A DNA stretch of 64,000 bases, taken from Montifringilla adamsi. Its lineage: Eukaryota; Chordata; Aves; Passeriformes; Passeridae. The notes under the pieces were generated by a model. That model did no database searches. It was not told where the DNA came from and saw nothing but the letters and a program-made list of their open reading frames with translations. Positions 12,900 to 24,900 of this stretch are shown here, one piece after another. Each line of letters starts with the position of its first letter. Position 1 is the first letter of the stretch. The position numbers and the translations under genes were made by a program. Where the stretch lies: assembly GCA_017590115.1 (NCBI GenBank), contig JAGGNK010007559.1:570076-634075 (forward strand), read 5' to 3'.

Positions 12900-13160
12900 C
12901 GCGGCTGGGCACTGAGGGCTCCCGCAGCCCGGCCTCACACGCGTGTCCGCCCTGCCTCTGCTGCTCCGATCTCCTCATCCTGCTGCAGCGTAGGTGAGCG
13001 CGGCGCTGGAGCCCCGCCGGGAGAGCCGGCTCTCTAATTACACAGATAACAGCAAATCATGACAACAGACCACCGAGGGGAGCGGCGGGGGCTGCTGCCG
13101 CTCCCACAGCGCGGCTCCGGCCTGACACAGCTCTGTCGCTCTGCGCTCGCTCCCCGCAGC
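12900..13160. other. CpG-rich patch
   Basis: A stretch with many CG dinucleotides, divided by a short AT-rich core around 13034-13065. No exon can be supported. Confidence 0.25.
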
Positions 13161-13894
13161 CCTGGGGATGCGGCCGCGGAGAAAAAACCAGGAGAGGGAG
13201 GAAGGAAGGGAGGGGAGTGAGGTCTCTCCACCTGCTGCCCACTGCTGCCCTTCCTTCTCCCCGGCAGCACACTCGGCTGCTCCCCAGGCACCCACAAGAG
13301 GTCCCGTCCATCGAGATGGGATGGAAGGAAATGCGCCCAAGGGTGAGGCCAAAGCCGTGGCACTGTCTGCCCTGGGGGGCCACCGGGAGCCCCTGTGAGC
13401 CCTCACCTGCATGGGCACCCTCGGCCAGAGCACGCACAGCCAGCAACAGGGCAGGGGGTCCACGGAGCCGGCACACCTCGCCCCAGGGAGGGACACCCAT
13501 CCCGGCTCCGGGACCGACCCAGCACCCGTCTCACCCCGAGGAAAAATTCTGCGGTGAGCAGCTGGAAGAGGGCTGCGCTGAGCCGGGGGAGCCCTGACTC
13601 ACCGGCTGCCATCGCTCCCACCCCGCGGCAGGTAGGCGGCCGCGCCAGGAGGGGCTGAGCGGGGATGCAGGAGAGGGGGGGCTACGGGGGGGGGTATCCC
13701 CGGAGAACAAGGAAAACAAACCCTAACTCCAGCGATATTCACAGCCACCAACGTGCCCAACCAGCAGGAGGACCCCGAGCAAAGCCAGGAGGACACAAGT
13801 GCTGTTCCAATCCCTCATCCTCCCCAAAATTCTTCTTGAACCAGATGTGCCCTCGGTGCCGGGCCTCGGTGCATGCATGCGCATGTGTTTTCAT

Positions 13895-14060
13895 CCCAGT
13901 CTTTAAATGAGGTCTTTGCTGAGAATTTACAATTCCCTCATGGCCTCAATCTTGCAAAGATTGCTTTTTTAACACTGTTGGGCTTTAATTCTAATAAGCC
14001 TCCTCTTTATTACGGAACCAGGTCACATTGCCTTGACACTGCGAGAAAATCTTTCATCGG
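13895..14060. other. AT-richer island
   Basis: Contains TTTAAATGAGGTC, TTTTAACACTGTTGGGC and CTTTAATTCTAATAAGC. This is a candidate regulatory element by composition only. Confidence 0.2.
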
Positions 14061-16429
14061 GAAGGAAAATGGAGAAGGGAAGAGAGAAATCAAGGAAGGG
14101 AGGAGGAAGACCGGGAGACAAACAAATAAAAGCTGCTCCCCTCAGCCTGGGGACTTGGTGACCCCAGGGAGGAGCCGGCGGGCAGGGGGGGCAGAGCCTC
14201 CCCGCAGCGCCGCTCGCACCCGGACGCGCAGGATTATTTCTGGTGCGGCTTCACTTCCCACGCACCCTCCCACCCTCCACTGCTGAAAACGCCAAGAGGA
14301 GCAGGGGGGAAGCATGACAAAACTTTGACAGAATGAGGACAGAGTCCAGCCCTGCCCGGACAGATGGCCAGCACCGCCAGCCCAGCACAAAGTCCCCGGT
14401 ACCTGGCCGGAGCCGCGGGGACGGGGAGAAGCAGCAGCAGCACCAGGCACCGCCAGCCCCGCTGCCCCTGCCGGCAGAGACCACAGCCCCGCGGCGGCAG
14501 GATGCAGCACAGCTCCACCTTGCCATCCAACACCTGCTCAAGTGCCCACTGTCCCTTCTGGAGGCTCCAGCACGCCCCAGCACCCAGCACTGAGTGGGGG
14601 GTGGCTGCTCCCTCCCTGTTCCCCAGCTCCTGGGGTTTGCCTGGCTCAAGGCACACAACCACAGAGCACCTCTGTCAGTGTCCTACATCATGGCCATCAT
14701 CACAGAAATGGGCTGATCTCACACCCCACCTGGGCTCCCCCGTGCCCACATCTGTCACCTCCCAGCGCTGGACTGGGGACAGCTCATGTGGGATTCATTA
14801 AACCCCCTGCCTCCACTGGCTCCTGGACAGCGAGGCCCTGTCAGCCAAACCACAGTGAGATGGCACTCAGGGCACTGGCCCCTGCTCCCAGTGCCTCCCC
14901 TCACCCTGTCAGCACCCCAGTGCCTCCTGTGTCCCACAGCACACTTTGTGTCACACAGTGGGAGCATCCAGGCTGTGCTGGTGCACAGCAGTGTGTGCCT
15001 ATGGCACATTTCATGTCACCAGTGTCACCAACAGAGCAGCCTCCTTCCCCACCTGCTCCAGCAGAAAGCCCTTGGACAGCCCAGGCTGGGCTTTACCACA
15101 TCAAACAGCTCAAACAGGAGCCTTTTCCAGGGTGGGCAAAGGGACAAGGCTCCAAACCCCAGGACGGCACTGGGGGAAGGCCACGGCTGCTCCAAATGTA
15201 GATGTTTAATTCTCAACACTGGCAGCTGCACTCAAGGCAGGAGAGGCAGGGAAGCCATGCACAGGGGTAACCATGGCAACTTCACGGAAGTTAAATAAAA
15301 ACTTCTTTAAAAAAAGCTAACGAGGTCCCTGAATCATGCTTTATCAGCTGTGTTGCTATAAAGATCGAGATCCAGCCAGCTCAGGATTCCTAATTACTCC
15401 TGCAATGTACTGGAGAGAGCTTTATTTAAAAAAAAAACTGGCTATGCACGGAACAATTTGGGCCTCTCCACGCCGGGATTTGCACAGTCCGTGAAGCACC
15501 TTCCCAGATGGATCTGCTGCTGGGAGCCTTCCCGGGCAGCCCCCGCCTGCCTGTGGCTCGGGGGGCTCTGGGGGCTGCACCCCAAGCCCTGTTCTTGTGG
15601 AGAGGACACGGGGAGAGCCTCACCAGTGCTGCTGCCACATCCTGCCATGCTGACTGCCACCACAGCACTGCCCGCAGGAGCCCATGCACCCGCCCAGAGC
15701 TCTGTCCTGGATCTGGGTGCCTGCAGCGGGGGCTGCCCACGGCCCCCTGGGCACAGGGGGTGTTCTCCAGCATCATCCACCTCTCCTGCATGCTCAACAC
15801 CTGCACACGGAGCCCTGCAGCCTGAGCCTGCCAGAGAGGGACTCAGGCAGCAGGACAGTGACACCGTGACCTCACAGATCACCATCCCAGGGCCAGAGAG
15901 TCGCCAGACCAGTGTCTACCCCCAGCAGCTCCCATCCCTACAGGGCAGAGCTGCCATCACTGCCCACCAGCCAAAGCACAACTTCTGAGAGCTCCCTAAA
16001 CCCTTTTTCCAGCAAAAGAGGCTCTTGGACAAGCCCAGTAAGCCCTGGAGAGTGAACAGACCCTCCCAGCTCACAGACAGCCTGTGCTGGAGCACACCCA
16101 GCACCCAACAGCACTCACCCATCAGTGCTGGCCCCAGCAGTGTTTGGGGAAGCTCCATTAAACCCCATTTCCATCAGCCATGGCACCAAAGGCTGCTGGA
16201 GCACTTGCCAGAGCCAAAGGTTCATCAGCAGTGATCAGGGACCTCACAAACCCACAGGACAGCAGTGCCATCGCCCCCAGCTCCCCCCTCCTGTCCCCAC
16301 ACAGTCTGAGCCCCAAAGAACCCAGGGGCACCAAGAGCTCCTTGAGCCCGGCTGGGCACAAACTCCTAAACTGCCACACTCAGCCAAAGGATGCCAGGTT
16401 CTCTGCTAAGCAGAGGGTTGTACCATGAG

Positions 16430-16990
16430 CAGCTTTAAAGGGTTATTTGAGTCTTTATTTTCACAGCTTATGGTGAGAGTAAGTGAATTATAAGTATTAT
16501 TTACTATATTTTAAAACTCATTTAATTTAAGCTGATTCTGAATGGAAATTAGAATCCAATTAAAATGTGGGGGGAAAGTCAGCGTTTTGAAGCAGATTAT
16601 TAAGCAAAGCTACATTAAACATGTTGGAAACATAAATATTGGGGAACAAGTTCTATATTTACAAGAGGATTTATTCAGCTAAGGAAGTATCATCCATGGC
16701 CCAGGAACTGAGGAACCCGTTATCAAGGTCAAGATTTTATCAGCAGGTCTCAGATTCTCACATCTGTGTTTCACCCAGAGCTTGATTAAGAGTTTAGAAG
16801 CCTGGAAAACTCTCCCTTTTGCTCCAGCTCCTGCTTTAGAATTAATTGTTTATTGATCCAACAGGAGGAAAATATTCTCTCTTGCTGCAGAGGAGCTGCC
16901 GGGAGCTGAGCCTGTTGTCAAAAGCTGTTTTATCACTTCCATAAATTCCAGCTGTGGTGACTTCCTCACTTCAATTGCCCTGTTTCTCCA
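16430..16990. other. Long AT-rich island, candidate conserved non-coding element
   Basis: One of the longest AT-rich stretches of the left flank, with CATTTAATTTAAGC, CCAATTAAAATG, GATTATTAAGC and GAATTAATTGTTTATTG motifs. It has no CR1 or LTR similarity that I recognise and no coding signal. Its length and sharp composition change from the GC-rich flanks make it a good enhancer candidate. Confidence 0.35.
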
Positions 16991-17923
16991 GACACACTCA
17001 CAGATCCCTGTGGTAACTCTGGCAGATTACAGCTCCCAGGCCACTGCCAGATTCCCACTTCAGGAACCCCCAAACCCACCAGACTGCCCAGAGGGAGCAG
17101 CAGTGGCTGCATTCAAAATCCACTAGTCCAGGTCCTCTTGCTAATGGAAATCCCATTTTACCCCCACCTCTGCCTGGGCAGTGCTGAGTGCCAGAGGGGC
17201 ACAGTGGCCCAGGCAGGAGAGGAAGGAACCTGCTGGGGCTTGGAAACCCCCATCCTCATCCCAGCATCTCACACCTCCCACAGCAGCACCAGCCCAGATT
17301 CCAGAAGAGCCTTTTTTTACTTTTTTTCCCCCCAGGTAGAAAAGCATCCTAGAGGGGAAATGTGGGCAATCTGGCAGGGTCCATGGGAGCGTGCACCTCC
17401 TTCCACCTCTGGGAAAACCAACAGCAAAACACTGTGAGAAACCAGCTTTTCCCAGCAAGGAAACCCTCTGGATCCCCTTCCTCCCACTCAGGATCTGTCC
17501 TCTCAGCCCCCGAACCTCCCAGGTGACAAGGATGGCAGGACGAGAAGACACATCCACAGTGGGTAATGGAACAGGAAAAGGGATCCTGTGCTCCTGTGTG
17601 TGTTTCTGCCCGTTAGAAATTCAATCTGGTCTCGCTGGGAAAAGACAAGGATGCCTGGAGCATCTGCGTGTGAGCGGAGCGAAGGGGAGAGCTGCCTTCA
17701 GACTGGTTTATCAGAGGTTCAGAACAACTGCAATCTCAGAAACTAACAAAATGACAGACTTTGCTTCCTCATCTGGTACCCCAGCCTGTCAATTAATCTG
17801 CAGGAACACACATCCCAAAATACCTCAAACAATTCCAGCAGAAAGCACTGGAACAGCACCAACAGCAGCCACTGCCTGTACAGCGACAGCAGGGAGGGAG
17901 GAGAAGCTGCTGTCAGCAGCACT

Positions 17924-18032
17924 GAGCACCCCGGCCCGGGCAGGGATGGAGCAGCCCCAGCCCAGGCAGGGATGGAGCACCCCAGCCCGGGCAGGGATGG
18001 AGCACCCCAGCCCGGGCAGGGATGGAGCAGCC
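17924..18032. repeat. 25-bp tandem repeat, about 4 copies
   Basis: The unit is approximately GAGCACCCCAGCCCGGGCAG followed by GGATG. One copy is 26 bases because GCAGCCCC replaces GCACCCC. Confidence 0.85.
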
Positions 18033-20409
18033 CCACGGAAGAGCTCCCGACCGGCAGCAGCTCCGTGGTGATGCCCAAGCAGCTCCAGGCTCCACACAGC
18101 CACAGCTCCAGGACTGCAGCACCTCCAGCACAATCCCCTCCACCCTGCCCCGACTCAAACCTCCCCCCCAGCTCCCCTTTCTCTGCCACGGCCCTTGGAA
18201 AGGAGCAGATCTGCCATAAGGACTCATTATCCACTGAGCTCTCACCCCGTAAGGCTGTAAATTAAAAGAGAACTCAAATAAATTACGGAACTTCCCTCAT
18301 GCCTTTTATTATCTCAATAACCTTCAGAGGGATTTATCCACCGTCAGCTGAGCAGCTGAGAGCTGGGCCGACAAACTAATTCAAGAAATGCACAGCTGAA
18401 AACCTTCACACACCGAAGGAGGAATCTGGCCCAGGCTGCTGGAGAGGGCACTGAGGGGACCCTCACCCCCAGTGCCTGAACACAGCTGGCTCAAACCCCA
18501 CTAATGCACTCCCCCTCCAGCTGGGGAGATTCCCCTCAGCCACGGTGGCAAAAGAACTCAACTGTCCCATCCTGGGTGGCAAAGAGGAATCGTGCAGGGT
18601 GGCAAAGCAGCAGCAGCTGCATGGAGGGACAGGCTCTGCCACCAGCACAGGCTGCCATCCCAGAGCCTGGGATGGCATCCTGGTAATTCAGAACGACATG
18701 TTCTAGTGATGGAAGACGGAGAAACAGTGGAACTGGGAAAGGGAAAATGCCCAGCCCTTTTCACAGAGGGGCTGCGTGAGCGTGGAGCGTATGGAGTGCA
18801 CACAGCTGGCTGAGGCTGGGGGAGAAAGGCTGCAAGAGGTGGTTTTCCAAAGGGAGCATTGCACAGAGCAAGGGTTGGTATCCTAAAACATCCTAAAACC
18901 TCCCAGGCTGCCCAGGAGCAGCAGGAAAGGACAGGAGAGGCACTGCCACAGCCCTGTCACCAAGCACAGGGTGCCCAGGAGAGATGCCAGCCTCGCACCC
19001 AGCAGGCTCCCAGGGAAGTGCCTGTCAGCCACGGCTCCTTCAGCACCTCAGTCCTGCAGTGCCTGTCCCCACATGGTGCCCAGAGTGCCAGGGAGGAGCA
19101 GGAGCTGCCACTGCCAGGCTGGGGCTTCCCAGCCCCTCCATCCCCAAAAGCAATCGGCAGAGGTTCACACGCTGCTGCGGTTGTGTGCCCTGTGCCGTGC
19201 CAAACAACCACACAGATCACTCCAAAGGAGGTGGGGGGCAGTAAAAATTCTTCAGTATTTTCTGTGAAACAACAAACAGAGCCTCGGCACCTCTCCCCAG
19301 AGCCAGGAATGAGCTACGAACAACAGCCAGGTCCAGGCAGCCCTGCCAGCCCCAGCCACTGCAATCAGCCCTCCCTGAAAATTATCAACTCTGGGCTCTT
19401 TCTCCATCTGTTATCCAGAAAAAACAGCCTTAATTTCTTGCTTTGTGAGGCTTTATCAAGCCTCAACTATTTTAGCCTGAAAACAGGAAGCTGCCTGGGA
19501 AGCAGAGTGCCTTCATCTCTGCACTGTACCCAGCACAGCCAGGCCTCCAGCTCGGGGTATGACCAGATTGCAAACAGCACTGGGCAGTAGGATGCACCCC
19601 CAAAACATTGAGAGCTGAACCACAAGCCCTGGACATCCCAGAGAACGATGGGCACATTAGAAGGGAAAATGAACAGGGCAGTCACCAATGGTGATCTACG
19701 CCCACCCTGGGCTGTGCCCCTCAGGACACAACGCAGCAGCCAGAGCTGCCCTGCCCCAGTGCCAGGCATCTCTGGAGGCAGTGAGCGAGCGCCAAATCTT
19801 CACCAAAAGCAGCCGAAAATAGCTGGGATTGTTAATGTCACGCTCACTGGAGTGAGAAGCTGAGAAATCCCTGCTCCCCCCATCCCTCCGCCTGCACACA
19901 CGAGCGCTGCCAACGCCTTGCCAGGCTGCTCCCCCCGAATGGATGAGCCCGTGCCCCAGCTCCGGGCACTGCCCGTGCAGGGCCTGCCCCACACCGCGGC
20001 TGCTCGCTCCAGGTGTGCCCTGCCGCCTTCGGGGGTGACGCTGCAAGGGATGCTGTGAGCACTGAGCACGGTACAGCTCCTGGCACGCACACCTCCAGGG
20101 ACCAGGAAAACGGCTGCAGAATGGCACTGGGCACTTCCACAGGGATAGCGGCACCGGGCGGTCACACACACCACACACAAACCCCAGGCGACCCCCGAAG
20201 GGCCTGCGCCACGCACCCCTCCTCCCGGCGCATGAGCCCTGCACAGGGAGCCCGTCCTGCAACGAAATTCCAGGAGACAGGCAGGAATTCGGGAGAACAG
20301 CCCAGGGAAAGCTGCCTCGCCTGCCTGGCTCTGACCCACAACTGACCCAGGACCCTCTCCTTCTCCTCCTTTCTCCAGACTCCACCTCACCCAACTTTTT
20401 CCTACAAAT

Positions 20410-20515
20410 TACCTTCACCTAGAGGCTGTGATGACAACCAGCGCCAGGTTATTGTTAGCAGCCCTCCCTAATTAAGGGGTATTACGAATCCTTAACACAA
20501 ACTTAATGGGGCCCC
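20410..20515. other. Short AT-rich segment at CpG island border
   Basis: Contains CCAGGTTATTGTTAGC, CCTAATTAAGGGG and AACTTAATGGGG just outside the CpG island. It may be part of the island's regulatory border. Confidence 0.25.
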
Positions 20516-20519
20516 TGGC

Positions 20520-21350
20520 ACATCGCGCGTTGCCCCTTGACCGGGCCGGCTTAGCCACGAACCCTCACAGGCTCCTCATCGCCGCCGCGGAACCGGATCC
20601 GGAGCGCAGCGGGGACCACCCGGTGCGGGAGTGGACGCGGCCACCCCGGCCTCCCCCGCTCCGCCGGGAGCCGCCAGCCTTCCCCCGGGATGCGCTCCGC
20701 CAGCGCCGCCCCGGGGCTGCCGCCGTGCCTCCCAGTGCGGCTCCCGGTGGACATCCCTGCCCAGAGCCGCCCCGGCGGAACTTCTCCGCCCCCTCCCGCC
20801 GCCCCCCCGCTCCCCTCCCCGGTGCGGCCGGGCGGGGGTGCGACGGTGCCGCCGCCGCCCCCGGTAACTCACGCGCTCAGACGTCCCCGCCGCGGCGGCG
20901 CAGCGCGNGTCCCCTCCCTCGCTCCCTCCCTCTGAGGGGAGACCCGAGCGGGATGGGGGCGTCGGGACCCTCTGTTCCCCCCCGCACCGCGCCCGGCGGC
21001 CGCTCCGCACACGCTCCTGTCGCTGCCGGGTTTTGTCCGTTTCTCCCCCAAAAACGAGCCTCCAGCAGCGGCCCCGGCACGGAGCGGGCTGCCCCGGGGC
21101 TTCCTCCCAGTCCCTCCCCGTCCTCAGCAGCACCGGGCGCTGCAGCCCCGCGGGTGGTGAGGAGCAAAGACCCCCGGACAAGCCGGACCAGGGACACCGA
21201 TTCCGTCGCTGTGCACCCACCGGGACGCTGGGTGGGATGCCCGGCACTGAGTGGGATGCCCAGGTTCGCGTCAGCCCCTGGCAGGACGGCAGCGGGGAAG
21301 GGGATTTCCAATCCTCGCTGCAAACACCGGGAAACGCGAGGCAGTGCCGG
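20520..21350 (-). promoter_or_regulatory. CpG island with minus-strand first-exon signature
   Basis: Very GC-rich and CG-dense with no TATA box, typical of a vertebrate CpG-island promoter. On the minus strand a GTGAGT donor lies at 20,872-20,867 and would end a non-coding exon at 20,873. The preceding exon base is C rather than G, but the intron side GTGAGTTACC is strong. An unresolved base lies at 20,908. Human RBFOX3 is the minus-strand neighbour left of ENPP7, so an RBFOX3 first exon is the leading guess, with a lncRNA promoter as the alternative. No transcript evidence is available here. Confidence 0.5.
20908..20908. other. Ambiguous base (N)
   Basis: A single N in the CpG island. It makes any reading frame across this point unreliable. 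Confidence 0.99.
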
Positions 21351-22199
21351 GAGTCCACAGGATGTGGGTTTGGAGCATCCCCCAGACGCACTAAAGCTCC
21401 GTGCGTGTCTCAGCCTCTTACCCTTTCTTCCCTTTCAATCACATTTAAGGATCTTTGGGCAGCGATCCGGGCATTCCCACAGCAGCTGGAAGCTTCCCGG
21501 GGTGTTATGCAAGAGCAGACCTCTGGCATTCACGGCTCTCTCGCTCTCCGGCTGCTCATCTCCTCCCCTGGGAAGGCAGCGGAGCGGCGCAGACCTGCGC
21601 TATCGGGCCGAGCAGAGCCCGGCTGTCAGCGCTCCTGCTCTGCCCTTTCCTGGGCTCGCTGCCGGGAGCTTCCAGCCTGGAAAGAGCCGGGAGACGCTCT
21701 GGCAGCAGGTCCCTCTCAGTGGGCAGCCAAGCCCCCCATATCCCACCGGCCTAGGGGATGTCACAGTGCTGTGACAGTGACTTGCTCCTTCTGGTGCTCC
21801 TGGATGGGGCTCAGCACTTTTTCCCGGCTCAAATTATTTATTTGTGGTTCCCAATAGTTAAGACTGTGGAGAAGCTCCCCAAGCTCTATTTCCTGAGAAA
21901 TATCTGGAATATCTACAGCCTGCCTTAGCAGGACGTTATCTCCTATGACTTTAGCACAGGGTCATCTCTGACTTTCTCAGGCTCCTGCAGAGCCCCCCAA
22001 ACCAGGCACTGCTCCCCCTCCCCTCACTGCTCCCCTTCCCTCCCACTCTGGAGAAAACCATCAGGGTTATGAGGAACCACCACATGAGTGAGGACCGTGA
22101 ACACACGGGCTGCACCTCACCCATCCCCACATCTATTTTGTATGATCCACGGGTGTATTTTTAGCCCTCGGGGCCGCGGCAGCCCTTGTTCTCCTGACA

Positions 22200-22650
22200 A
22201 AGGCAGCCAGGCCCGCTCTTGGCTCTGCCCCGCTGTGCCGCTTCCTCACGCTTCGCTGAGGCTGAAGATGCTTTAGGCAGCAGATTTGGAGAACGAGGAG
22301 CTGGGAACGCGGGAGAGCTCAGCTCTGCAAAACCTTCCCCGCATGCCGAGCCGGGTCCCGGCTGGCTGACATCCACCCGCTCTGGAATCGCAGCCCGGCT
22401 CCCACTCGGGAGGCGCAGCGGGAGGGGCGCGGAGCGGGCTCGGGGGGCCGGCCCTGCTGAGCAGCCAGCCTGAACGGAACGGGCCCGAGCCCCGGTACCG
22501 GGACACCGGGCAGGGAACCACCCGCGGGGGAACCCTCCGGGGGAACCTGCCCGGGGATCTCCAGGAGGGCGAGCGGAGGAGTGTCCTCCCGGGCCGTGGG
22601 AGAGGAGGAGGAGGAGGAGGAGGAGCAGGCGGGGGATAATGGCTGAGGAT
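22200..22650. promoter_or_regulatory. Second CpG-rich island
   Basis: CG-dense sequence from roughly 22,220 to 22,580, ending in a (GGA)n tract at 22,602-22,625. It lies about 0.9 kb from the larger island and may be a shore, a second promoter or an alternative first exon of the same transcript. No splice site is strong enough to call. Confidence 0.35.
22602..22625. repeat. (GGA)n microsatellite
   Basis: Perfect GAG/GGA triplets at the edge of the CpG-rich island. Confidence 0.85.
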
Positions 22651-23559
22651 GCACGGAGCGGCAGCGGAGGGAAGAGCAGCCGTTGGAAACAGCACAAGGC
22701 AACAAACCCCTGCAAGGCTGTTTGTGAACCGCGGGAACAAGTATTACTCTGGGAAAAAGATGGTTTTCCTTTTTTCTTAGCCGATTTCACAGCCTATTTG
22801 CTATCAGGGCCTTCATTTGGAGGCAGTCAGAGCTGTTTAAATTACTGCTGCTGGGATTTGTTTTATCTTTAAGGAAGACAAGGTTTTCCTCAGAGCTACA
22901 GCTGGAGCACAGAGATGACAAGACCCAGTGTGGCTCCATCTGGGTTTTTCCCTGAACACAGCTGCTGGAATGTGGAGCCCCAGCCCTGGGGATCCTCTCA
23001 GGCCCCAGGGCTGAGCACCGTGCCCCAGTCAGGACACTGCCGGGCAGCCAATCCTGGAATCTCCTCCACAAGGCACCAGAGGCCACTCAGCACCAGGGAG
23101 AGACTCAAGACAATGCGGCAACAGCCCCCACATCCTCCCCCATGGCCCTCAGGGACCCTCAGCTTTGAGGTGCCCAAAGGATGTCCAGCCCCTCCTCATG
23201 ACTCTGCCCTAAAAGGGGAGGTTTGCAGCGTGTTCAGCTCTGGCACAGCCCTGGCAGCTCGAGCCTGGACCTGCCAAGAGCTTCACCTGCCAGTGCCTGT
23301 CCCACCAGCGGGCCGGGGGGCACGGTGCCAGCTGGAGCTCTCCCCAGAGCTGCCGGAGCAGCGGGTACCTGCACCACCCCTGGCCACAGTGGGGAAGATG
23401 GGATGACATGGCAAGACCCGGGTTGTTTTTTTGGCAAGTGTCAGATGCCCTGACCCAAAAAACCCAAAGCAGAACGTGCAATCCCAGCGAGGCACTGAGC
23501 AAACACACTCAGACTGCAAAGCACCGTGGGAGGAGCGGGGAGAGCCATGCTGATGGGTT

Positions 23560-23785
23560 CTGCAATAATGCTTTTTTAAATATAATTTCCGATAGATTTT
23601 ATAGCTAAGTTATGTAACATAATGAGCAAATCCACAATGCAATTGTCACTGCACATTAACAGCGAAATCCTGAGCCTCTATTACACTAACAAACTTATTA
23701 AATCAGTGAACATTGCGCTGCATCAGTCAATTATTGAAACAATGCCAAGATTGGGAGAACAATCTGATATCCATTACAGGGAGCA
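23560..23785. other. AT-rich island, strong candidate conserved non-coding element
   Basis: A low-GC stretch with TTTTTTAAATATAATTTCC, GTAACATAATGAGC, CACAATGCAATTGTCACTGC and CAGTCAATTATTGAAACAATG. It is flanked on both sides by GC-rich DNA. It has no repeat hallmarks. A 69-codon open frame crosses it, but this is short, has no domain and is expected by chance in AT-rich DNA. Confidence 0.4.
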
Positions 23786-24589
23786 GGAGCAGGGATGTGA
23801 CCGGGGCTGCCCGCAGCGCGGCGTGCTTTAGAGCATTCCGCGGATTTCGGCATCGATGGCCACCTCACCTGCCGGCATTCCGCAGCTGCTTCCCCTGCTC
23901 CAGGCAGGGAAGGAGCCCAGAGCCAGCCCTGTGCTTGCACCCCAGTCCCTGCTGAGAGCAGGAGCAGGGTGAGGAAACGCCGCTGGTCCCACTCGGGGAT
24001 TGCCCCGATGCCGAGCGACGGGGGCTGAAATCGTCCTGCAAAGAGACAAAGCCCTTGGGAAAGCGAGGGGCACACGGCAGCGGGTGCTGCCCGGCACTCG
24101 GACACCGCTGTCCCCTCCCAGGCACCGCCTCGGGCCCCAGCGCTGCACTGATCCCCCAGCCAAAGCCCCTTCCCGAAGCACCCCTGGAGCATCAGGGAGC
24201 AGCAGTGGATCCGGAATGCCGGGATCCAGCCGCCACCTCGCTGCCCCTCTCCAGGGAGCGGGCATCAGCCAGAGCCGGCAGCCCCGTGCCCACAGCAGGG
24301 CTCGGGCTGAGCTCAGCCCTGCCTCCAGGACTGCAGCCACCCGCTGCCACACAGGTTTCCCGGGCAGGGCACTGCTCCAGCGCCAGGTTGGGGCACCAGA
24401 AGGCTGGCAGGGGTTTGGCCCTGCAGACCCCCAGCTCTCACAGCCCTCTCGACCCCGTGAAATCCCATCAACACCAATGTGACATGCTCAGGAGATTGTT
24501 AAACGTGAAATAAGGTGAGCTTGGGGAAACCTGTGAAGGTGTCCATGCAAACACCTCAGCAGAGTGTGCCTTGCACCTCGGTGAAGTGA

Positions 24590-24900
24590 TTTGACACAGC
24601 ACTAATTATGCAAATTAATCATCAGTAAATTAGATCCTTGGTTATTTATTTATTTTGCATTCTGAGCCGCAGCCCAGCAGGAGCAGCACCCGAAGAGAGG
24701 AGCAGCTCCATTCTGGCTGGGAAGGAATGCTCGGTAACATGTTGCATGATCTGGCCTCCCCACATTCCTTCTCAGATGAAATTTGGAATTGATTTGCTGG
24801 GATCACACCGCTCCCAGCCCTCAATATGTCATGGCAGCTAATGAACCGTGCCAGAGACACATTTATAACCCACTATTAGCTGCTTCCATTGCAAAGAGAT
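24590..24900. other. AT-rich island, candidate regulatory element
   Basis: Contains CACTAATTATGCAAATTAATC, which joins a homeobox site and an octamer-like site (ATGCAAAT), and CAGTAAATTAGATCC. The combined octamer and TAAT motif is typical of POU/homeodomain enhancers, but this is inference from motifs. Confidence 0.35.

Noticed and set aside
20506..21774. Plus-strand open frame of 422 codons
   Set aside because: It covers a CpG island where stop codons are rare, contains an unresolved base, has no recognisable domain and is opposed by equally long frames on the other strand.
22161..22790. 209-codon minus-strand frame
   Set aside because: GC-rich island artefact. The composition is Pro/Ala/Arg/Ser-biased and no domain is seen.
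23622..23831. 69-codon frame in an AT-rich island
   Set aside because: Short, lacks a domain and sits in what looks like a regulatory element. The Kozak context is not informative.
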